Source of the DNA: Flavobacteriaceae bacterium
Lineage (GTDB): Bacteria > Bacteroidota > Bacteroidia > Flavobacteriales > Flavobacteriaceae
DNA length: 64,000 bases
Assembly (NCBI GenBank): GCA_028284005.1
Contig: JANQSO010000006.1
Location: 179,184 to 243,183, forward strand
Reading direction: 5' to 3'
The notes beneath the pieces were generated by a model. That model was not told the origin of the DNA and ran no database searches. It saw only the letters and a program-made list of their open reading frames with translations. This document shows positions 60,604 through 64,000 of this stretch, one piece after another. The position numbers were made by a program, and so were the translations under genes. The stretch's first letter is position 1; every line of letters begins with the position of its first letter.

Positions 60604-61761
60604 TTATTGTTTTTTGGCTTTCTTACTTCCTTCATACATCTCGTAATGCACAAACTTGCTTTCTAACTTTCCGTTATAGAGCTTTATTTTTCGGGAAGGG
60701 CGCAACCCCACATGCTTTAAAGCTTCCATATTGCTGGTAATCATCCATGCCTGCGTTCCCGGATATCCATGTTTTAATGTGGTACCAATATTTCCGTAGA
60801 ATTTCTCAATATCATTTACAGAAATCCGCTCATCGTAGGGAGGATTAAAAATCATATACAATTGACGCCCGGTTTGCTTTTTACTATTAAAAAAATCCTG
60901 AACCTTAACTTCGATAAATTCTTGAAGGTTAGCGTTTTTAATATTCTGTTTCGCCTTTTTAACCGCAAAAGTATCGGTATCGAAGCCGTAGATATTAAAA
61001 TGAAAATCTCTTATTTTCTTTAAAGCAGAATCTTCGATCAATTCATACAGGTCCACATCGAAATCGGGCCAGGTCTCAAAACCAAATTCATCCCTGTTCA
61101 GGTTTGGTGGTATGTTACATGCGATCATAGCAGCTTCGGCCAAAAAGGTACCACTACCACACATAGGGTCCATTAGGTCACATTGTCCGCTCCAGCCGGA
61201 AAGCATAATCATTCCGGCAGCCAATACTTCGTTTATGGGTGCTACAGTATTTTCGGTCTTATACCCTCTTTTATGTAAGGACTGTCCGGAACTATCCAAA
61301 GAGACTGTACATATGTTCCTGTCAATGTGTACATTAACACGTAGTGTAGGATGGTCCAGGTCTACATCCGGACGTTCCCCCTCTTTATCACGGAACCTGT
61401 CTACAATAGCATCTTTTGTTTTAAAAGAGACATATTGAGAATGGGTGAATTGTTTTGAAAAAACCGTTGAATCAATCGCAATACTCCCGTTTGCTTCCAT
61501 GTAGTTCTCCCAGGGAATCGCGTATACTTTCTTGTAGAGGTCTTCTTCAGTAAAAACATTGAAAGCAGTAATAGGCTTTAAAATCTTAATTGCGGTACGG
61601 CAACACAAATTTGCTTTATACATAAACCCTGTATCACCTTCAAAAGCAACATTTCTGGTACCTGCTTCAATATTAGAAGCTCCCAACTGTCGTAGCTCCT
61701 GTACCAGTAAATCTTCCAAGCCATAGAGAGTCTTGGCTACCATCTTAAAATTTTTTCCCAT
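60604..61761 (-). CDS. THUMP domain class I RNA methyltransferase
   Basis: A 385-residue SAM-dependent methyltransferase of the RlmL-N/YpsC type. N-terminal THUMP domain (MVAKTLYGLEDLLVQELRQLGASNIEAGTRNV), then the SAM site LMDPMCGSGTFLAEAAMIA and the catalytic FNPPYDER motif. The ATG at 61761 was chosen: the upstream TTG at 61785 overlaps the TATTTTTG promoter. In E. coli the related RlmL methylates G2445 of 23S rRNA; the target here is inferred. Confidence 0.87.
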   Translation of the reverse strand: MGKNFKMVAKTLYGLEDLLVQELRQLGASNIEAGTRNVAFEGDTGFMYKANLCCRTAIKILKPITAFNVFTEEDLYKKVYAIPWENYMEANGSIAIDSTVFSKQFTHSQYVSFKTKDAIVDRFRDKEGERPDVDLDHPTLRVNVHIDRNICTVSLDSSGQSLHKRGYKTENTVAPINEVLAAGMIMLSGWSGQCDLMDPMCGSGTFLAEAAMIACNIPPNLNRDEFGFETWPDFDVDLYELIEDSALKKIRDFHFNIYGFDTDTFAVKKAKQNIKNANLQEFIEVKVQDFFNSKKQTGRQLYMIFNPPYDERISVNDIEKFYGNIGTTLKHGYPGTQAWMITSNMEALKHVGLRPSRKIKLYNGKLESKFVHYEMYEGSKKAKKQ

Positions 61762-61782
61762 AGTGTCTTTCGTAAAGTCCTG

Positions 61783-61809
61783 CAAAAATACAGTATTTTA
61801 GCACTGCAA
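61783..61809. promoter_or_regulatory. Divergent promoter region with perfect inverted repeat
   Basis: TATTTTTG on the minus strand at 61790-61783 serves the RNA methyltransferase. AAAATAC-A-GTATTTT at 61786-61800 is a perfect 15-bp inverted repeat covering it, so the opposite strand carries the related TATTTTAG for the divergent gene at 61820. The palindrome may be coincidence of two AT-rich promoters. Confidence 0.5.
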
Positions 61810-61819
61810 AAATCTATTC

Positions 61820-62551
61820 ATGCAAAAAGAAACCGATAATTGGTACAAGTCTTGGTTTGATACTCCCTACTATCACATATTATATAAGGATAGGGATTAT
61901 GAAGAGGCCGGTTTCTTCATGAATAAGCTCACCTCATTCTTAAAGCTTTCCAAAGATTCGGAAATACTTGATCTTGCTTGTGGTAAAGGACGTCACTCAA
62001 GCTATCTTAATAAGCTAGGCTACAAAGTAATTGGTGTGGATCTTTCTCCCTCAAGTATCGCTTATGCAAAACAATTTGAAAATGAGCGGCTTCATTTTAG
62101 AGTTCATGATATGTCTGTTCCTTTTTCCAAAAAATTCGACGCCATATTTAATTTATTTACCAGCTTCGGTTATTTTGAAAAGGAAGAAAATAACCTACGG
62201 ACCATAAAAGCAATAAAAAAAGGATTGAAGGTAAAGGGTGTTGGCGTTATTGATTTTTTGAACGTCGCTTATGTAAAAAAGAACATTATTGCTTCCGAGA
62301 CCAAGAATATAGAAGGAATAACCTTTAATATTCAAAAATATATTGAAGATGGGTATATTTTTAAAGACATTAGGTTTACCCATGATGCTAAAGATCATTT
62401 TTACACAGAGCGGGTTAAAGCGATTACTTTAAATGATTTTAAAATATATTTTGAAAAAGCCAATGTAAACTTGTTTCATTGCTTTGGAGATTACCATTTA
62501 AATCCTTTTGATGAAAAATCATCGGAAAGACTAATTCTTATCTTTAACTAA
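61820..62551 (+). CDS. Class I SAM-dependent methyltransferase
   Basis: A 243-residue small-molecule type methyltransferase with motif I EILDLACGKGRHSSYL, motif II VIGVDLSPSSIAYAKQ and FDAIFNLFTSFGYF. The N-terminus (WYKSWFDTPYYHILYKDRD) is like that of many uncharacterised bacterial methyltransferases. The substrate is unknown. Its stop and the ZIP transporter ATG overlap by one base (TAATG), so they are cotranslated. Confidence 0.82.
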   Translation: MQKETDNWYKSWFDTPYYHILYKDRDYEEAGFFMNKLTSFLKLSKDSEILDLACGKGRHSSYLNKLGYKVIGVDLSPSSIAYAKQFENERLHFRVHDMSVPFSKKFDAIFNLFTSFGYFEKEENNLRTIKAIKKGLKVKGVGVIDFLNVAYVKKNIIASETKNIEGITFNIQKYIEDGYIFKDIRFTHDAKDHFYTERVKAITLNDFKIYFEKANVNLFHCFGDYHLNPFDEKSSERLILIFN

Positions 62552-63216
62552 TGAAATACCTACTACTCTTTCTGGCTGTTGCCATTGGATACTTCATTGC
62601 TTCCAGTTTTAAGATCAAAGAGGTCAAACAGATGTCAATTTATCTTGCATTTAGTGGAGCGTTCTTATTATCCATGACCATTCTTGAATTGCTTCCGGAA
62701 GTTTTTGAAATGCCTACAGAGCGTATTGGAATTTTTATTATGGGGGGTATTTTGCTTCAGATATGCCTGGAGTTCTTTTCCAAAGGAGCGGAACACGGAC
62801 ATGTTCATATTCATTCTGAGAAAAGAAATTTCCCATGGTTACTGTTCATTAGTCTTTCCATTCATGCATTACTGGAAGGGTTTCCAATTTCTGATGAAAA
62901 TAATATTTTAATAGGAGTAATAATCCATAAGATCCCTGTAGCTCTCATCTTGTCTTTCTTTTTTATTAAAGCCGGGTATAGTAAAATAATCACAATAACC
63001 TTCATGCTGTTATTTGCCCTGATGACCCCATTGGGAAATTGGTTGTCCGATTTCAGCCTTTTACAAGAATATCATACTGAAATTACAGCCATTGTTATTG
63101 GTATCTTTCTTCATGTTTCCACTACCATATTGTATGAGAGTAGTAAAGATCACAAATTCAATCTGGCAAAATTAGTGACGATCCTATTAGGTTTTGTGAT
63201 TGCTTATATAATTTGA
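62551..63216 (+). CDS. ZIP family divalent metal transporter
   Basis: A 221-residue polytopic protein of the ZIP family, importing Zn2+ or related metals. Helix IV motif SIHALLEGFPIS and helix V motif HKIPVALILSFFF contain the metal-site histidines and glutamate; a His-rich loop (HGHVHIHS) lies between helices III and IV. At 221 residues it is short but has the core helices. Starts one base overlapping the methyltransferase stop. Confidence 0.86.
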   Translation: MKYLLLFLAVAIGYFIASSFKIKEVKQMSIYLAFSGAFLLSMTILELLPEVFEMPTERIGIFIMGGILLQICLEFFSKGAEHGHVHIHSEKRNFPWLLFISLSIHALLEGFPISDENNILIGVIIHKIPVALILSFFFIKAGYSKIITITFMLLFALMTPLGNWLSDFSLLQEYHTEITAIVIGIFLHVSTTILYESSKDHKFNLAKLVTILLGFVIAYII

Positions 63217-63224
63217 ATATTCCT

Positions 63225-63848
63225 TTAGATAACATCGAGGAAAATAAAGAAGAAGTGAGAAATACTTCCGGCTAGAACAAAGAAATGCCAGATCACATGA
63301 TTATATGGGATCTTTTTAACTGCATAAAATACAATACCAAGAGTATAAAAAGCGCCTCCCAGTAATAGCAAGCTGATTCCCATAGATGATTGCAAAGAGA
63401 CCAGGTTACTAAAGTCAATAACAATCAGCCAACCCATTCCCAGATATAGTAATAAAGAAAGAATTTCAAACCTTCCTGTAAAAAATATCTTTAAAATTGT
63501 TCCTAAAATAGCTACTCCCCATACAATCCAAAAGATGAGCCATCCTGAAGTATTTTCCAAAGTGATTAGTGCAACCGGAGTATACGTTCCTGCTATTAGG
63601 AAATAAATGCTAATATGGTCTATACGCCTGAATATATTCTTCCAGTTTGCATTACTAACTGCATGATATATGGTAGATGCCGAATATAGTACAATAACAG
63701 AGCTGGCATACAAGAAGATGCTAAGTGTGCTATATGCTGTCTTAGCCGAATCAAAGAACAAAAGTAATATGAGTCCGGCAATGCCCAGTAATATACCGGC
63801 TCCGTGTGAGGCGGCGTTCCAAATTTCTTCTGTTCTGCTTTGCTCCAT
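63225..63848 (-). CDS. trhA: Hemolysin III / TrhA (PAQR family) membrane protein
   Basis: A 207-residue seven-helix protein of the PAQR/hemolysin III family. Conserved polar residues appear in EIWNAASHGAG, STIYHAVSN, RRIDHISIYFLIAGTYTPVAL and the terminal HVIWHFFVLAGSISHFF. TrhA affects membrane fluidity in bacteria. The ATG at 63848 (MEQSRTEEI) is preferred; 63857 is the alternative. The longer frame upstream would enter the 5S terminator. It is downstream of the 5S rRNA on the same strand. Confidence 0.88.
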   Translation of the reverse strand: MEQSRTEEIWNAASHGAGILLGIAGLILLLFFDSAKTAYSTLSIFLYASSVIVLYSASTIYHAVSNANWKNIFRRIDHISIYFLIAGTYTPVALITLENTSGWLIFWIVWGVAILGTILKIFFTGRFEILSLLLYLGMGWLIVIDFSNLVSLQSSMGISLLLLGGAFYTLGIVFYAVKKIPYNHVIWHFFVLAGSISHFFFIFLDVI

Positions 63849-63910
63849 CAATAGCATTCTATAATAAGATAAGAAACTGTAATAATTGAAGTTAATTGTC
63901 TTTACAATAA

Positions 63911-63945
63911 AAAAAACCTTCATCTTTTTTAGATGAAGGTTTTAA
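63911..63945 (-). terminator. rRNA operon terminator
   Basis: On the minus strand AACCTTCATCT (63941-63931) is paired with AGATGAAGGTT (63925-63915), eleven base pairs, followed by eight T. It sits just after the 5S rRNA 3' end. Confidence 0.9.
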
Positions 63946-63948
63946 AAG

Positions 63949-64000
63949 AAGGCGGCGACCTACTCTTCCACGATTGTAGTACCATCGGCGCAAACGGACT
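63949..64000 (-). rRNA. rrf: 5S rRNA, 3' part, cut by window edge
   Basis: The minus strand reads GCGCCGATGGTACTACAATC and then GGAAGAGTAGGTCGCCGCC, the conserved 3' half of bacterial 5S rRNA with loop E and helix I. Only about 52 nt are in the window; the rest, and presumably 23S and 16S, lie to the right. A strong terminator follows the 3' end. Confidence 0.9.

Noticed and set aside
1..64000. CRISPR arrays, tRNA genes, insertion sequences, restriction-modification or toxin-antitoxin systems
   Set aside because: None was seen: no evenly spaced direct repeats, no tRNA-like cloverleaf in the gaps, no transposase or terminal inverted repeats. A formal tRNA scan was not possible.

Overview
The window is a chromosomal segment of a Bacteroidetes bacterium, most likely a marine member of the Flavobacteriaceae. 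The evidence is an AT-rich composition, repeated TTG-N17-20-TAnnTTTG promoters (the Bacteroidetes sigma-A type) instead of -35/-10 boxes, weak Shine-Dalgarno sequences, type IX secretion components (PorQ and a C-terminal sorting-domain protein), many Bacteroidetes lipoproteins, a SusC-like TonB receptor with a carboxypeptidase-like N-terminal domain, RNase Y, and several families found mainly in this phylum (DUF3822, DUF6452, DUF6048, DUF6768). The genus cannot be fixed from the sequence. No prophage, insertion sequence, CRISPR array or tRNA gene was seen. Gene density is high and the content is mostly housekeeping.

Left third (1-20.6 kb). A truncated NAD(P)HX repair gene diverges from a gcvT / SDR / pterin dehydratase run and yebC. 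A minus-strand operon follows: RecD-like helicase, DUF4126 membrane protein, a KdsB-KdnB fusion protein and a PlsC-type acyltransferase. Then come DUF3822-rsmD, RNase P RNA on the opposite strand, dnaX and miaE. A long minus-strand run reads pyrR, pyrB, a STAS-like protein, ribonuclease Z, pdxH, sixA, ppk1 and ppx, joining pyrimidine synthesis, tRNA processing and polyphosphate metabolism.

Middle (20.7-45.3 kb). It holds rpsA with a long leader, an HxlR-controlled DJ-1/PfpI plus NADPH oxidoreductase pair, lon-porQ-cmk, and an ECF sigma / anti-sigma / two beta-repeat secreted protein operon. Next are lipoproteins, an MFS transporter, an M48 protease, tandem methionine sulfoxide reductases B (one exported, one cytoplasmic), lpdA, a Dph6-like ATPase, aroQ, two OmpA-like/PorT-like barrels, xerD and rny. 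A 6S-like RNA candidate lies between zapA and rny.

Right third (45.3-64 kb). It contains an M23 peptidase, a TonB-dependent receptor, a cysteine desulfurase, a TSP3-type lipoprotein, a Smr protein, a T9SS cargo protein, a DUF2752 / CCC-motif membrane pair, rocD, a second ECF sigma cassette, rlmD with DUF6452 and DUF6048, two methyltransferases, a ZIP transporter and a TrhA/hemolysin III protein. It ends in a 5S rRNA gene cut by the window edge, on the minus strand, so an rRNA operon lies to the right.

The most notable items are the single-polypeptide fusion of CMP-Kdo synthetase with a KdnB-like Kdo 8-oxidase, the 6S-like RNA beside zapA, the two sigma-factor cassettes, the tandem MsrB pair, promoters placed so close to start codons that leaderless mRNAs are likely, and many convergent gene pairs whose stop codons abut or overlap with no terminator.
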